Position numbers and translations under genes: made by a program. Positions 22,501 to 36,200 of a stretch of 64,000 nt of DNA are shown in pieces (positions within the stretch are counted from its first letter, which is position 1; each line of letters opens with the position of its first letter). The notes under the pieces are model-generated. The model worked only from the letters and a program-made list of their open reading frames with translations, was not told where the DNA came from and searched no databases. The stretch is from positions 5,270,001 to 5,334,000 of the forward strand of contig JAGMUV010000001.1 in the NCBI GenBank assembly GCA_020744425.1, in the 5' to 3' direction. Source of the DNA: Dactylonectria macrodidyma (taxonomy: Eukaryota > Ascomycota > Sordariomycetes > Hypocreales > Nectriaceae).

Positions 22501-25500
22501 TGCGGGCGTCTTCACCAAACAAGGAACTTAATACATTCAAAAGAAAAAAAAAAGCCAAAAAAAAAGAGAGAAGCCTCAACAACCGGCAGAAGCCCCCTCG
22601 GCGCCCTCTAACCAGCCTGTCGGGGCAGGTTTTCGACCTTGGCAGCGTCCTTCTTGATCCCACCATCGTGGAATCCCACGTGGAGCGCCGCCGCTGGCCC
22701 CCCTCCTCCCCCCTCCTCCCCCCCCCCCCCCCCCTTTTCTGCTTCTGTCTCTTCTGCCTCTTCTGCCTCTCTCTGTTCCGCGGATATATCGTTGCCACAC
22801 AGATGAGACGGATCAAGAAGGAAAACTCCTCTGCATCGGTTGGGGAAAGCTCCTTCGCATCTCGAACCCATGCAAGGACCGGCCTCGCTTCCCCCCAACG
22901 CCATCCCGAAGCCCCTGTCGGCGATCCAGACCGTCGGAATCGCCTGGGGAGGCGAACTCGGCAACGAGCCAATGCATCCCATCATACCATCCGTGATCGT
23001 ATCATGTTTGCCTTCGCCTTCAAGCCCACAATCGACTATCGATTTCCTCGGGGCATTTTTTCTTTCAACCAAAGGCGCCCGTCCGCCTCCTACGTAGTAA
23101 CTTAGCGCTGTAAAAACTCGGGCCCCTGGACGGCGGGCGTCAAGGGACGAGCACAAGGACCGGGCGTGTTGCGCCTTCAGCCTACTACTTGCGCCGCCCA
23201 CGTTGACATGATGAAGTGTGTTTTCTTTTTTCTTCTTCATTTTCCTTCATTTGCTTTTTGAAACCCCACGCCGCAGCCCACCCTCCATATCCCCAACACC
23301 ACATGGCGTGTTAGTTTTTTGTTGCTCCTTTTCATATCGAATTACACTTCTGGATAGACTATGTCATATGAGTAGCCTGGCCATCTGGCCTGATGTCGTC
23401 CCCATCTAGAACCCGTTGAGACCGTGATAGACCATGATAGACCAAGCACTAAGTATCCGCTATCCAGGGCACCCCCCCTCCCCCGTCTTTCTGCGCTCGC
23501 CCCAGCATCATGCCTCACCCACCATGCCCTTGTCCCCCCTTGTCGATTCTCCAGTCCGTTCAACTCGCACTCGTCTCAGCCTTCCGAGTACGGCAAGATC
23601 ACCCTCCAGGACCACCTCACGACCGCTTCCCGGTGTGTTGCCGCTATCCGCAGACTAGCTCACCGGCGCTCGCTACAGGGGGCACGGGCGGCGCACTCTG
23701 ATCGTGACACTGCTGCAAGCCTCCCCCCCCCCCTCCCAAGACAACTTGACACTGGCACTACAGAGAACAGACTGGCACCTTCGCATGTTCGGATGGTCTC
23801 CCGTCCGCGAGCTACGGCACAGATGACACAGGCCGCTAGATAATGTACGTATTCGTAGTATTGTACAGTAATTAGTGGACGAAGTAAGGGAGCAAGTCTA
23901 AGGTGGGCTGAGGTGTTGAGGTGGGTGGGGAGAAGCGAAAGTGAAGCCCGGGCCTCCATCGTTTCGGGGACCTCTCTCGGGGACCTCTAGGCCGGTCCTA
24001 GACTCTTACTCTGTAGACTCCTAAAGACGATCTCATTAGGTAGCCATTTTCTGCAGTAACGACGACGGAATGCAGCGTCAGCTTCATCTAGCTGTGGCGA
24101 CGGTAACGGCAACGGCGATAGCCGAGGCCACGGCAATCCCTTCGTGGTGAGCGATGTCTTCAACCCATGTTTCTTTTTCGCGTGCCATTCGTACAGGTGC
24201 GAATAGCATCCATGAATGAATTGTCTATAGTCTGTACAATGACGTGGATACCCGTGCTACGTACGTTGGAACAGGTCTCACTACGCACGCATATTTGTAG
24301 GACGCCAAGCAATTTTTCTTGTTTCATACGCTGAGACTCTCCCATAATCCGTTTTCCTGCGGCCCATCCACTACATGCCGCATTTGTCGCCCTCGATAGT
24401 TCTACCCACTCCCCATTTCCATCTCCATTCCCACGCCCTTTCGCCATTCATTATACGAGCTCCATACGAAATTCATAATCATTTCGCACTTCACAAACCT
24501 GTCTCTACTCTCACACCTGGGAACAACCCCCCTCCCTATCAAGCCTCGCACACCCCCTTTTACCAACTAACGCGCATTCATTCTGTCTCCATACATTTGA
24601 CTCGATCCATCCCAACGCCATTCCTCTGCCCCCAAAAAAACCACCAGCCCCGATGCAACGCGCACCCCCAAAAAATCTCCGTCTCCTCTCAGACCATCAT
24701 TTACCCTCTCCTTCGCGTCCCACAGCACCAGGCTGGATCGTCACTAGGTTCCCCCCCTGTCCCTAGCTCCTCAGCCCGCTTGACGATGTGGCACCCCTGG
24801 TCAGATGGCAACTGCCGTGCCACCTATGGGGAATAAACCCGGCAACCCGACTTTCATGTTAGGGTCTGGGCTACTTCATAAGTGATGAGGTTAAAAATCT
24901 ATTGTGCTAGGGAGGTATCTAGGCCTCCTTGTCAATAATAAAACCAGCTGGTCGTGTCGACCAATGAAACCACCGGGATGGAGCAAGGCAGATTCCGTTG
25001 CCTGTCGGCTCCCGCTCCAGAACTTGATTGCATGATGAGGTCGACAAATTGAAAGCAGTAGAGGAAATCAGTCAATCCATCAATGCAGTCACCACTACGT
25101 AGTGTCATCTCCCACACCCCCCCTTCTTCCTTTGCCTGCCCCCGTCCATCTCATTCTGCAGAGCCTCGTCCAGGGTCGTCTTGTCTCTGATATGATGAAT
25201 CGGTATCCGTACATATACTAGGCTCTTGGCTTCGCTGACTTGGGGCTTGCTTAGGGCGGCAGCCTCATGAAGCTTCGTGAGGCTCTCCCGATTTCGCCCT
25301 TTCCCATTCTCGGCCCGAGCAAGCCCAATCCGGGCCGGCTGGCCTCTTCCCCCACGTCAAAACGTATACTCTGTAGATGTCGACTCCATGGCCCACCGTC
25401 TTGTCTCTCTCATTCCCTCGAGTCTCCACATGCCGATGCACGAACGCCATCTGTTGTCTGTGCTTGTGTGCTACGCTGTGCCTCATTAGTCCCGCCCATA

Positions 25501-26673
25501 GCACTGCAGATCACCCGTCTTGGGCATGTCATGTCGCAGACTATCGTGGAAATGGAAAACCGGGGATTTCAAACAGACTTTTGGCTGGTTTGAGGCTTTA
25601 ATTAGATCGCCTCTAATACCATATTGAGTGATCTTCTCGTCAACTCGCTAGATACGGAGTAGCTCTCTTGCCCCATGCCAAATAGCCTGCTCCCCGTAGA
25701 CTTCCCGTGTCTGTCTCCACAGCTGGCTTGTACTCATGCCCACCCATTCTGGGGATCATGGAATCTCCAGAGGCGTCTCCACGAGAGCTTTAGACCACTT
25801 TGCCGTCTCACGACTCGCGCGAAGCTTTGGCGTACTGATAGCCTCGCGCCAAGCACCTCATGGGCCGCGATTTCCACGTTTGCCTTATCGTAGGACTGTG
25901 ACTGTGGCCGTCGTGGCTTGTTGTGTCCGTAGGTCCCCTCACTTGTTCCTCGCGCGAAAATAGTGATCGAAAGACAGAGACGTCGTCGAAGCAAAGATGG
26001 TGATGTGACGAGGAAATCAGTTCCAATATAAAACCAGGGTTGGAAATCCCAAGTGTCCGTTCTAGACCATGCCGAAAATCATATCCACAATTAATCCCAC
26101 AATGCTCTCTGTTGGAGTCATACTTGGTCCTCGCCTGATCCTCGCCCGCCGTTCCTATCCACTCTTGTCCTGTCCTTGTCCTGTCCAGTCCTATCCGTTG
26201 TCTCCTGTGTCCGAAGCCCTTTCTGTGTCCTTGGTAACGAAACCAGATCCCTCTTGTCCAGATGCGTTGCCGATCCAATACCTCGCAATCCCCTTACCAA
26301 ACCCTGCCCCTTGACTTTGTCCGAGTCCGTGTGATATAATAGATTCACGAAATGAAAACAATAAAGAGCTAGGGTACATGCTTAGGCCGCTGCTGCCTCA
26401 TGTCCAACTAGCTCCCTTGACGCCGATGATCCAGTCTCCCCTTTCCTTTGTGCGCCCTTGTGCCTTTTTAACACGTCCAAATCGTTGTTGCTTGCGATGG
26501 ATGTGGAGGGTGGTGTTGTGTCTCGCGTCAAGTAATGCCGTTCCTCGGCCGCCTCGGTTCGCTGCTTGTTTTTACAGTGCAAACAATTCCCAATTTTCCC
26601 TCTCGTGCCCCAGAATGGGTCAGTCGTCTTCGATGCCTGGTATCGTTGATATCCTTGGTCCCTGGTAGGGCGT
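19559..26673. other. 7.1-kb stretch without a recognisable gene, downstream of the zinc-finger gene
   Basis: The amidohydrolase promoter is at the left end and the zinc-finger gene's 3' UTR at the right. Between them I see only short noise frames and low-complexity DNA: an A tract at 20459-20472, an AT-richer patch around 20150-20480, a CT-rich block with a C17 run at 22698-22734, a 13-base direct repeat CGGGGACCTCTCT-like at about 23966-23988, and strongly pyrimidine-rich DNA at 24370-24800. The largest open frame (214 codons, 22461-23105) is generated by these tracts and has no domain. No tRNA, 5S rRNA or transposase signature was found. Confidence 0.5.
22698..22734. repeat. Homopyrimidine tract with C17 run
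   Basis: Two CCCCCCTCCT-like blocks followed by 17 consecutive C residues at 22718-22734. The complementary G-rich strand has repeated G runs and could form a quadruplex. Confidence 0.9.
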
Positions 26674-28124
26674 TCACGACTCCTTCTTCGTATCCACGAT
26701 GTCATCGCCGTCCACGCTTCGATCTGCTACGTTGCTGTCATGGCTGTTTGCACCGTCACTGTTCTTTCCTTCGCAGCCCTTGACAAGTCGATGTCTCTGT
26801 GACAGTAGTTAGTATATGGCTCGTAGATACAAACTCCAGATGTGAGACAATAGTTCTGCCCTTCTTATCATACGAGTAAAGAACACAGAGGTGCTCATAC
26901 CTTGAGGGCGTCCTTTCGCGAGAAGCTCTTGCTGCAGAATGTACAAGGGAATGGCTTGACCGCCAGGTGAATTCGCTTATGTCGCTTCAAGTCGTGGTTT
27001 CGGCTGAATGACTGTACACACTGGTCGCACTTGAAAGGTCGTTCAGATTGAGGAGGAGGTGGTCCATGCCCATACATCATAGGATGCCCATACTGGGGAA
27101 CACCCATACCGGGGATCATTGACATCTGAGCTCCGGGCTGATGGATATTCGACATGACGGATCCACCCATGGTTGGCAGGGGTTGTTGGTAGGGAGGATA
27201 TGGCCGATAGGGAGCAGGGGGTGCCATGGCAGGACCTTGCGACGGGCCAGCGATTGAACCCAGAGCTCTCGGGACCGGGCCAGCGCTTGAAGGCGAGTGC
27301 TGGGTCGGAGACGGCTGCGGGGCGTACGATGGGAAGCTGGGTTGCTGAGGCGTAGATGAGGCCGTGTAGTAGCTGGGGGCGCTGGGAGGTCGCGTGTGCG
27401 TGTATGAGTCGACGTGAGCCGTGGTACTGGAGGGGGTGGGAGGCTGCGTCGAAACCGGATGCTGGGAACTCAGGATTGCGCTCTGGGGTGCTTGGTGACC
27501 TGACGTCGTCTGTCCGCCATTGCCTCCGCTGGATAGAGCCGTCTGAAAGGGATGCTGGACCTCGCCGAATGGAGGAGGGGGGAGTCCTTCACCTCCGTGG
27601 TGCGGTGACTGGGAGGTTCGGGGATGGTTGAACTGCATCGTAGGGGGCGGCTGGCTGTACATTGAGGAGCGTCCACCATAGTGCTGGCTCATTGAAGGCT
27701 GGGGAGGTGCGGCAGAGCTGACAGTGTAGGATGAGTTGTTGGGCGTGGGCCAGGTTCCGTGGCCATACGAGTAGTGCATACCGCCGGGTGCTTGAGAGCC
27801 CTGGGAGCTGCCTGTGTTGACGCTGGAGAGGCTGGGGCTCAGACCGTCGCTGGCTCCTGGCGAAGGGGTCAGAACACTGGGTGAAGAGGAACGGCGACGA
27901 TCGGGAAGGGGACCGGGGAGGGGGAGATATGATGGCGGATAGGGATACCCAGCCGGGGCGGATTCGAGGGTGTTGTGGAAGGGCTCGTGGGAGCCGGCCG
28001 GGAGGGGAGGGTACAAGGGATATTTTGCCATACTTGGAACATCTGCGGTGGGAGGAGGCAGAGAGAATGCAGGCAGGGCGCCGGCTGCAGCGCGGCGCGA
28101 CGAGAAACTGGTGGCCGCCTCCAT
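26674..28124 (-). CDS. C2H2/C2HC zinc-finger transcription factor (NsdC-like, tentative)
   Basis: Minus-strand exons 26901-28124 and 26674-26796 encode 448 residues; the 104-bp intron (donor GTATGA, acceptor CACAG) falls inside the second finger. Residues 1-350 are Pro/Ser/Gln-rich and low in complexity, as in activation regions. Finger 1 is C2H2 with Cys366, Cys369, His382 and His386. Finger 2 is Cys394, Cys397, His410 and Cys416, a C2HC finger with a five-residue last spacing, completed only by exon 2 (RHRLVKGC). The tail is short and Asp/Lys-rich. Pairing a C2H2 with a C2HC finger of this type resembles the Aspergillus sexual-development regulator NsdC, but I cannot confirm orthology. Frames further 5' have a stop at 28173-28175 before any other in-frame ATG. 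The gene is flanked by long gene-free regions. Confidence 0.85.
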
Positions 28125-28593
28125 GGCAATGCACACCGGGATGTTGTGTGGTGATGTTGGTGTTACTCGCGACTAATATTGCTGCTGCGGCCGCAGAGAA
28201 TTGTTGGTGAGCTTGTTGCTTGTTGCAACCAAAAGCTGCCTTGGTGTTGTCGTGGAGAGGTGTGTATGTGTGTGTGTGAAAGAATTACAAAGAGGTGGTG
28301 GTTTTTATTTTTGTAGTGCCAGTCGTAGAGGTTGTGGTGGTGACAGGAGGGTGACAGCTGGCTGAGGTCCGTGTGAAGGCTAGACGAAAGGGATTGACAC
28401 TGCGAGACAGCTGCAACGGGAGTGGCAGATGCTTCTTTTTCTTCCAATGCGGACGTGACGTCCAAAGACGACGAGCAGCAGGACGGCGTTGATTGGTGGT
28501 CCAAGGCAAGTGTACGCCGTACCTGTTGGAGATGGCCGTGAGGCGAAAACTGGCGGCGGTGGTGGCCCCTGGTGTTAGGCGCAGATGGCGGAG

Positions 28594-28627
28594 GATGGCT
28601 GTGATGGCTGTGATGGCTGTGATGGCT
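28594..28627. repeat. GATGGCTGT tandem repeat
   Basis: Three full 9-bp units and most of a fourth, about 470 bases upstream of the zinc-finger start, so probably inside its leader or promoter. Confidence 0.9.
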
Positions 28628-30960
28628 TCCGGGAAAGGCGTTTCTGCGGAGTGCTGAAGTCGTCGAGAGGGGTTGAGGTCAACCACACCACACCTGGGTT
28701 GGGGATTGCAAAGCTTCTTCTATTATACACGTTCGGGGGGCTGTCGTCGATGCTGAATCGCCTGCAAGGTTACGCAGCGTCCGTCTCCAGGGTTTCCAAG
28801 GGCCTGGACGGGGCAAGCTCAAACTCAAAAGAAGGTCTCGGAGAGGTTGAGAGGGATGGGAAGCAGGTGAATAGGAGGCGAGGAGGTGAGGTAGGGTCGA
28901 GAAGCAAAAGACGTCGAGAGTCAAGATGCTCTTGGTCGCAGGATGAATGGGTTTGCACGGGGGCCACTTGTGGTTTTGGGGTGTCGTCAATGGAGAGCCA
29001 GAGACTCAATAAGGTTTGCTCTCCCAGGTGGCGCCCTTTGGCGTTTTTGGCGTGCAATATGTATGTATATCTTTCGGGCTCTTCTGGTCTCGTAGGTGCA
29101 CTCCCGCTGCACTCCCGCGACGCCCACTACTCCCGCTACTCCCACTATCCCCAATGCTGCTAGCCCGAGTCCAGCTGCCAGCTGCCACCCCACTCCCCCA
29201 TATGCAGCCACACCCCCTGTTTTCATACCCCTGCTGGCACCTGGCGCCCACACTAAGCTGCCTCACCCCCGGGTCGCTCTTTCCTTGGCGCCCATTTAGG
29301 TTAGCGTGTTCTTCCTGGGTCTGCTGAGACGGGATCTCTAGGCCCCACGCCAGACGCGAACGAGACTAGCTTGGGAGGGCTGAAGGATCGAGGGCCCACA
29401 GCTGGAACCAGGTATGGGAAGCTCCAGGGCACGGCACAAAGCAGCACAAGAGGGCAAAGGGAAAAGGAACGCGAGCTGAACAGACCAGAGCAGTCCGGAG
29501 GCGGCAAGCGTTTTTTTAATGTGGAAGCGCCCTATGGACGTGAAGAGAAGGGAGGCAGACAGACGGAAAGCCTCAGCTCCGAAGTAAGACGCAGGAGCCA
29601 GGAGCAACCAGCAGTAACAGCAGCAACCAGCAGCAGCCACCACGACGACTATTTGCTCTCTCCACTCCCCTCCCACCCTCCCAGCGGCCGGAGCTGGAGC
29701 CGGAGAGGAGACCAACAAGAGGGGGGGAGGGATGGTGGATGGTGGTTGAGTGGGACAAGGCGACTGGCTGGCTGTACTTCGTGCTCTGCATCGTATTGGA
29801 CTAATACCAATGTACGGATGGGTGCAATGATGGATGGATGGACGAGTGCAAGGTAACAGGACGTGGATTCCATTGCGGAAGGGGGCGTGACTCTACGCCG
29901 TATTGCCCTGTACCGCACGCATTACGGCTGCTGCGAGAGGCAGCAATAGGTAAGAATAGCAACACGAGGACGAGGACGTAATAATGAATGGGAACGGCGA
30001 CGAGGGGTCTCGAGTGAAGACGACGAAGCCGACACGACGCAACAAGGCACTCAAGGATTCCGGCGACTGATACCACACACTGTAACGGAGTGAAGCGTGC
30101 GTGCATGCGTGCGTGCGCAGTCTTCTGTGTGTCTGTGTGTCTTGTCCTGTGTGCGTGCGCAGCGTGAGCATGCGCAACCATCGTCTGCATGTGGACGACT
30201 GGCGGCCAGGGTTCTGGTCAGTCTCTTCAGTTGGCTGTTGGCTCATCTCACGCAAGAGGCTTGACTTGCCCTTTGTCCCAATCTAATTTTGACTGGGGGC
30301 ACGCGGGAGAGCCACAAGCTTCAACATCCCATCATGATCTTCTTCCCCCGCTCCTCCTCCATCTTCTCCATCTGCACAATTCCCTGCGCTTGACTGCGTG
30401 GCTGGCCCAGATCGGGAAACGGGGTGTGTGGGAGAGACGCCCTACGACATTGCGGCGCGCAAATCACCTCCCACGCAAAACTCGTTTCTTTTTCCTCGTC
30501 GTTGGGACTGGATCTAGCCTGGGTCTAACTGCGTGCCTGCCGCCTTTGCTCTGAGTCCTGCGTCCGCGCCTGCGCCGGTGCTCTGTGGGCGGTGGTGGTA
30601 GGCGGGAATGGTGCGTGTCATGGGTCCTCAACAGGCCTGGGCGGGCTGACAGCCTGGGGGGTGGTCGCCTGGCGAGCCATTGAACGTGCACTGCGAGGAC
30701 AAAGGAAGCAAGAAAAAAAAGGCAGGCTGAGTCAAACAGCACGCATCCCAGCAGCAGGGCTTGGTGGATGAGGCTGCTGCCTGTCTGTCCACCTCGTGGC
30801 GGGAACCCGGGCGGCTGGTTTCTGTCTCTCTTGTCCCCTGGGGGAGGCGGCGAGCAATCGCGCAACCGGGGGCGGCGGGCGTCGGAAGGCGTCCATGAAG
30901 CGGACGACAGGAAACTGCAAGTGGTGGCGAGAATGGTGGGTGGTGGAGTTGGAGTATCCG

Positions 30961-30995
30961 GTGGTGGTGGTGGTGGTGGCAGTGGTGGTGGTGAT
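30961..30995. repeat. GGT trinucleotide repeat
   Basis: An almost uninterrupted GTG/GGT run with a single GCA interruption, non-coding. Confidence 0.85.
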
Positions 30996-33203
30996 GAAAG
31001 CGCACGCGGGAAAGCTGAGAGTGTGTTTTGTTAGCCCCTCCCTAAAGACTCAAAGTCATCTTTCGTTCATTTGACAGGACTGTGACGCAAAACGCTATGC
31101 TACGGACATAAGCTCGCCGGTTCTGACTAGGCCCTTTCGTTTGCTTCCGGTAACCGAGCCGGGGAACTCTCGTCGCTGATTCCAGAGGTGCCCCGTCTCA
31201 GAGCGATTAATAAGCTCGTACAACACGAGAAAACTACGGTAGCAGAGAGGCTCAATTCGGAGACATCAGGGCCACCCAAGCTTCGACGTCCCTAGATAGA
31301 CCATATTGGTTGCGGTACTTTGGACCAGTACGATCTCCGGCGGCCGACACCCGTGCTTGGGACGCGTTGTCGTTGACGTGAGATTTGTACTTTTACGACA
31401 TCGGCCTTGTCTTGTCTCAAAAGCAGAGAATGACAGTCCCATGGGTCCAAGGCGAAACACGCCTTATGACCCAGCTGGGGGTAGTCAGATAACTAGCAGG
31501 GCACTCCGCTGAAACCCAGTGCTGGCTGGGTCAAAGGGTAGGTAAGACGGGAGTGTCATGTCGAACGAAGGACGAGATGGAGTCGGCATATGGAAGACCT
31601 CTGCACCAAAGAGGCCTCGCTCGATAGGTTCAGCTTGGACAAGATGACAGGCCTGCCCTATGACAGCTCGGGTCACCTTCTGTCCGACATGACATGCCCA
31701 TCAAAGTCCCAAAATAAGCACAGCTGGGACTTTTATTACGGGCTGACCTGACTGCTCAGTGATGGGCTGTGCAGCTTAGGTGTCCTCGGCCGACACCGGC
31801 TTGGCAGGCCCAATATCCCGTACAAGACAACCAGATGCCTCCATCAGAGACATTCATCAACAACAAAATGACAAGATCGAAAACCGGCAGAGGCCATTCC
31901 AAACCCCTCATATGCCTTATTCCTACTCCTCCACAGAACCCGATGCCCTGGATGCTGAGTCTTTTTTTAGTGGTTCGTGTAATTAATTACCAGGAGTATT
32001 ACCAGGCAGGGAGGGAGTTTCCCTTTCGGGTACCTGTCCACCCAGACGCACGCGGGCCCTGTGTGCATGGGATGGGATCACCATTGGGAATGTATTAGCG
32101 ATCACCGACCAGTCCATGTAGGACGCTATCGCCAGGCGAGGATTCGTAGCATATTTCTCGCAGATGGGACCCAATATTTGGGCTGAAGTTTTGCTCAATC
32201 CCCCCCCTCCCCCCCTCTTACTCCCATTCCCATGTCTTGAGACTCGCCCGGCTGCTCAGCCGTCAAGGATCCCCCCATGCTCTGTAGTCGTCGGCAGGGT
32301 GCGACCATCGGGTAGTTTGGGTCAGATTTTTATTAGGATGCCGCCGAGCCCGATGAGAGGCGAGATAGGAGTAAACAAGACCAGATTGAGGGGAGGCAGG
32401 GCGTGCGGGGAACGGGGGTGTTGAATTAGTAGGAAGGAGGGGAAACTCACACCAGAGCGAAGATGAATGAAAACAGACAAGAAAGGCATCCAAGAAAGAA
32501 TCCGGGCTGCTCAGACAAGGCGAGAGAGGGAGAGCCTGACAAAACCTTCAACATCGACTTTGTCCTGTGCTAGCCCAGTCGCTACCTGTACCTGTTCTGC
32601 CACAGTCCCTGGGATGGATGGTGGCCGGAGCGCTGAGCTCCCAGGTCAAGCTGCGGGCTGCGCTGTGATGCACAATGACAAGGACCTGGGTGCCTGTGAG
32701 GTGTGAGGCCTAGGGGGTGGGAGAGAACGGGGTCCCCTTGAGCATTCCCCAGATGCCAAAGCGGGCTGCCGTCGCGATGCGTGCTGGATTTTCAATCACG
32801 AGTTGAGTCTGGGATGGTTCTTTCCTTCTCCTTCATTCAACTTGATGAAAGATGCACGCATTCTCCGCGGGACCCGCTTAGCTGGAGATTGAGATGATTG
32901 GAGCCGAGACCCGATCACAGATCGCGGATCAGACGCATGGCTCCTCCACTGCTGCTGCTCTGTCTCAATGCCTAGGTAAGTTAAGTCAGTCTGATACGCG
33001 TATGTATGTCTGAGTCTTGAGGCGTACTATGCAGTCGTCGTCGTGCCTGGCCATGACCACATAGCATCATTAATCAGGGCTGCCACGGCTTTTGCATCCA
33101 TCCGTGAATCCTGTCCTGTCCGTCGTAATTAATTATCTTTTCTCCCTCGCCTCTGCCATGCCCCCTGCTTGCGTGTGGTCCTGATCACCAACCACGCCCC
33201 CTA

Positions 33204-33250
33204 GTCAGAGTCGCAGTCGCAGTCGTAGTCGCACTCGAAGTCGCAATCCC
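33204..33250. repeat. Degenerate CAGTCG hexanucleotide repeat
   Basis: About seven degenerate units of AGTCGC type, followed by CCCGGT-type repeats, in the gene desert. Confidence 0.75.
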
Positions 33251-36200
33251 GGTCCCGGTTCCCCCTGTCCATTACCCATGACTAGTGCTATTGCACATCC
33301 GTCCTGCATAGTCGGATCCATGATCCATCCATCCATCCCCTCTGCTACGTAAAATCCTCCCCTCACCAGCCCCGAGCGCTGCGAGCAGCACGCCCCCCTC
33401 CCCACACCCAAAACATTCACGGACCACAGCCAGGGGACCGGACGCATCCTGGACTGCTTGGCTGCTTCTCTCTTGAGCCATTCCGCCGCCATCGACGGAT
33501 AGGCTCAGCCATGCCGACCCAGCTCTTGGGAACGCATCGAAAATGAGGCGCTCGACTCCCGTCCGTGACGCAGGTCGCGCGCCTCCGGAGCAAAAAGAGG
33601 CGGTTTCTTCTGGCGTGACGACACCCACCCTAGGCCTCCACCCCCCCCCATTCCCATCGCAACCCTGCTATTGTCACAGCCTCACGGATCCAAGCGGACA
33701 AGACGATGTTGTTTTCAACTGGGGCTCAAACCCACCAAGGTTTGGTCGTTCGGTGGGGGACCAGCTCGCTGGAATGGACATGGGATGGAATGAGCGTAGT
33801 ACCTGTCCGTGATCTTTGTCTCCAGCCAGCCTCATCCAGTCCAGTCCGGTCGATAAGGCCAAGTCGGGGAAGTGCTATCTGAGTCTACATAGTAATTACG
33901 TCCTTTGGGCGAATACGTAAACGCAAGTTCGTGGGCATAGCGGGTTGGTATCGTCGGCGCCGTCGGCGCGTCCGGCAGCAAAGGCACGATTCGTTTGTCC
34001 TGTTCGTACTGGATGCCCAGCGAGCGTTGTCACTCTTTCCTCACCATCAATGCATGGGAGGGGTGCCAGCCTGCGGCGACATCCAGCGAGAGCCAATCTC
34101 TAAGAACCAGCCCATGGCATGACTCCAATGCTTGCGCCGTCGCTCCTCGATCTGGCATAGCACCCCCCTCAGCTCTCCCCCCGTTGCTCCAATAAACTCG
34201 GCCCGGAATGATCTGCTCATGGAACCTCCCCTTGGCACCTGCACGACGCACACGCACGCTCAGTAGAGATGGCCCATTGTTGTGTCTCCACGCCGCGCGT
34301 AGGCATTTCCTCGTTGGTTTTTTTCCCCTTCGTGTTTCCTTTTCCTCGTCAATAATTCTCCGATTTTAGAGCCTTGAAGTTTTCCATCACCGTAGTTTGC
34401 GAAAACACGGTGAATCCTTAGTGTGATGCCAATTAACACTGGTACGTACTCAAATTTTGTCGCGAGGCTCGGGATTTTCCGACTGAGGCTTGGAGTGGTC
34501 GCGTTTGTGTAACAATCAACATGTACTGTGCTCACCCTCCTCTGGGCCTGGATCTTAGGTACTTGTAAGTGATATCACTAGCTCTGGTGGTGGACATTAG
34601 TTTTTGACTCACATCTTCCCTGGAGCCCGTCTCCCGCACCATGGCCAGGTCCCAACACCTGCTTTGCCCATGTCATCCATTCTGGTCTAGGCAAGCCGTT
34701 GATACTAGGGAACTTGGGCCGGTGTCAGAGGCTGATTGCGAGGCCCAAAGTTGTCTGCCATTGCATTAGCTGGTGCGCTAGCTGGCTTCCTGGTTTCCTG
34801 CTTCTTGAAGTGCCGGCCGCCGTGGCTAGCTGTCTCAGATGCCATACTTTTACGTGACTTTCCTTTTCTCCTTCAGCCTTTGTTGGCGTCTGGGGATTGC
34901 CGTCTTCCGCCAGCCATCTTCCATCCTCTCACTCCCTCCCGGCCAGGGAAACACTAGGCGCCTAGCTGGGGAGATCTAGGGCACGTACCTCCTGCACCTA
35001 CGCAACTGAGTTAGTGCCGTCAAGTCCATAGCAAGATGACTTGTCCAAAGACGGGGGAGGGTTTGACAAATATACTATCAATCAATTCCCAAGACCCTTC
35101 GTCGTAACAAGTCTACGCCGTTGAAAAGACGACTAATCACTGGAGAGGACAAGCCGAAAATTACAACTGACACCACACGCCCGTCGACTAGCACCAGATC
35201 CAACACACGGCATGCCGGACGTGGCATCCGCCCCCTTCCTCCACCCCGGCTTGCTGCGTAGTTGGTGCGCCCCAGCTAGCAACCCACAGGTCAAGCTCGC
35301 AAAGTCTCAAGCCAACAAGCCAGCCATCCAGCCTTTTACAACGGTCCGTCGACGATTCGACAACGAATCGACGTCGAAGCACACCGAGTCCTCTTGGGCT
35401 GATTGCCCAGAGACCGGGAGGGCGTTTTTAACTACTCCACTAAGCGAAACCCCCATATTGACCCGGAGTTGACAGGTCGTCCAGGTCAAGTGTGTGTTGT
35501 TGGTGTTGTTGGAGGCCAGCTACATCATGATGCTCTGAGGTGCTAGAAGTCAATCGCCCGGAATCAGCAGGTTAGGTCCATGACGACGAGAAACGTCGTG
35601 CGTACCATCTTCGTACCTAGTTGGGGACTCTCACCTGAAAGCTTGCATGGGCCAACTTGGTACGTGCGAGGGTCACCCCAACCTTGTGGTGCACCAATCA
35701 AGCTTGTCGCCGTCTTCGAGTCTCTGACCAACAACAATTTTGCATCTAGTACGTAGTACTCGGCGTGTACGGCTGAGGTGTTACGCACAGTGTCTTTGAC
35801 GCCTAGCATGTTGGAGATACATGCCTCTAGTAGCTACCTCTGGGCACTACCCGGAGCATGTCGGTCTGGTCCCCGCCAGACTCCTGGGAGCCAGAAACCG
35901 AAAAAGCTTCCTTTCATCCTTGTTGCCATCTCCTTAATTGGGTTCGCATCAGCCTAGTGCCAATGCATGGACACCGCACTTGCATCCCCGTAGGCTTGGT
36001 CCAGACTCAGCTGAGGGGCATGGACCAGGGGGTGACGGGTGGAAATGGCTCAGCGCACTGTCGTCCTCCTGCGCCTCTACAAGTATTGTATGCAACGTCT
36101 ACCTCGCTCCGGCCACTACGTCCAGAGATGGGATGGACAGGGCAATGGAGGCTCGACGACGCCACCAGGATCAAGCAGCTGTCGCCCCGCCCGTCAGTAT

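Noticed and set aside
22461..23105. 214-codon plus-strand open frame
   Set aside because: Created by A-rich and C-rich tracts (Lys and Pro runs); no gene-like structure.
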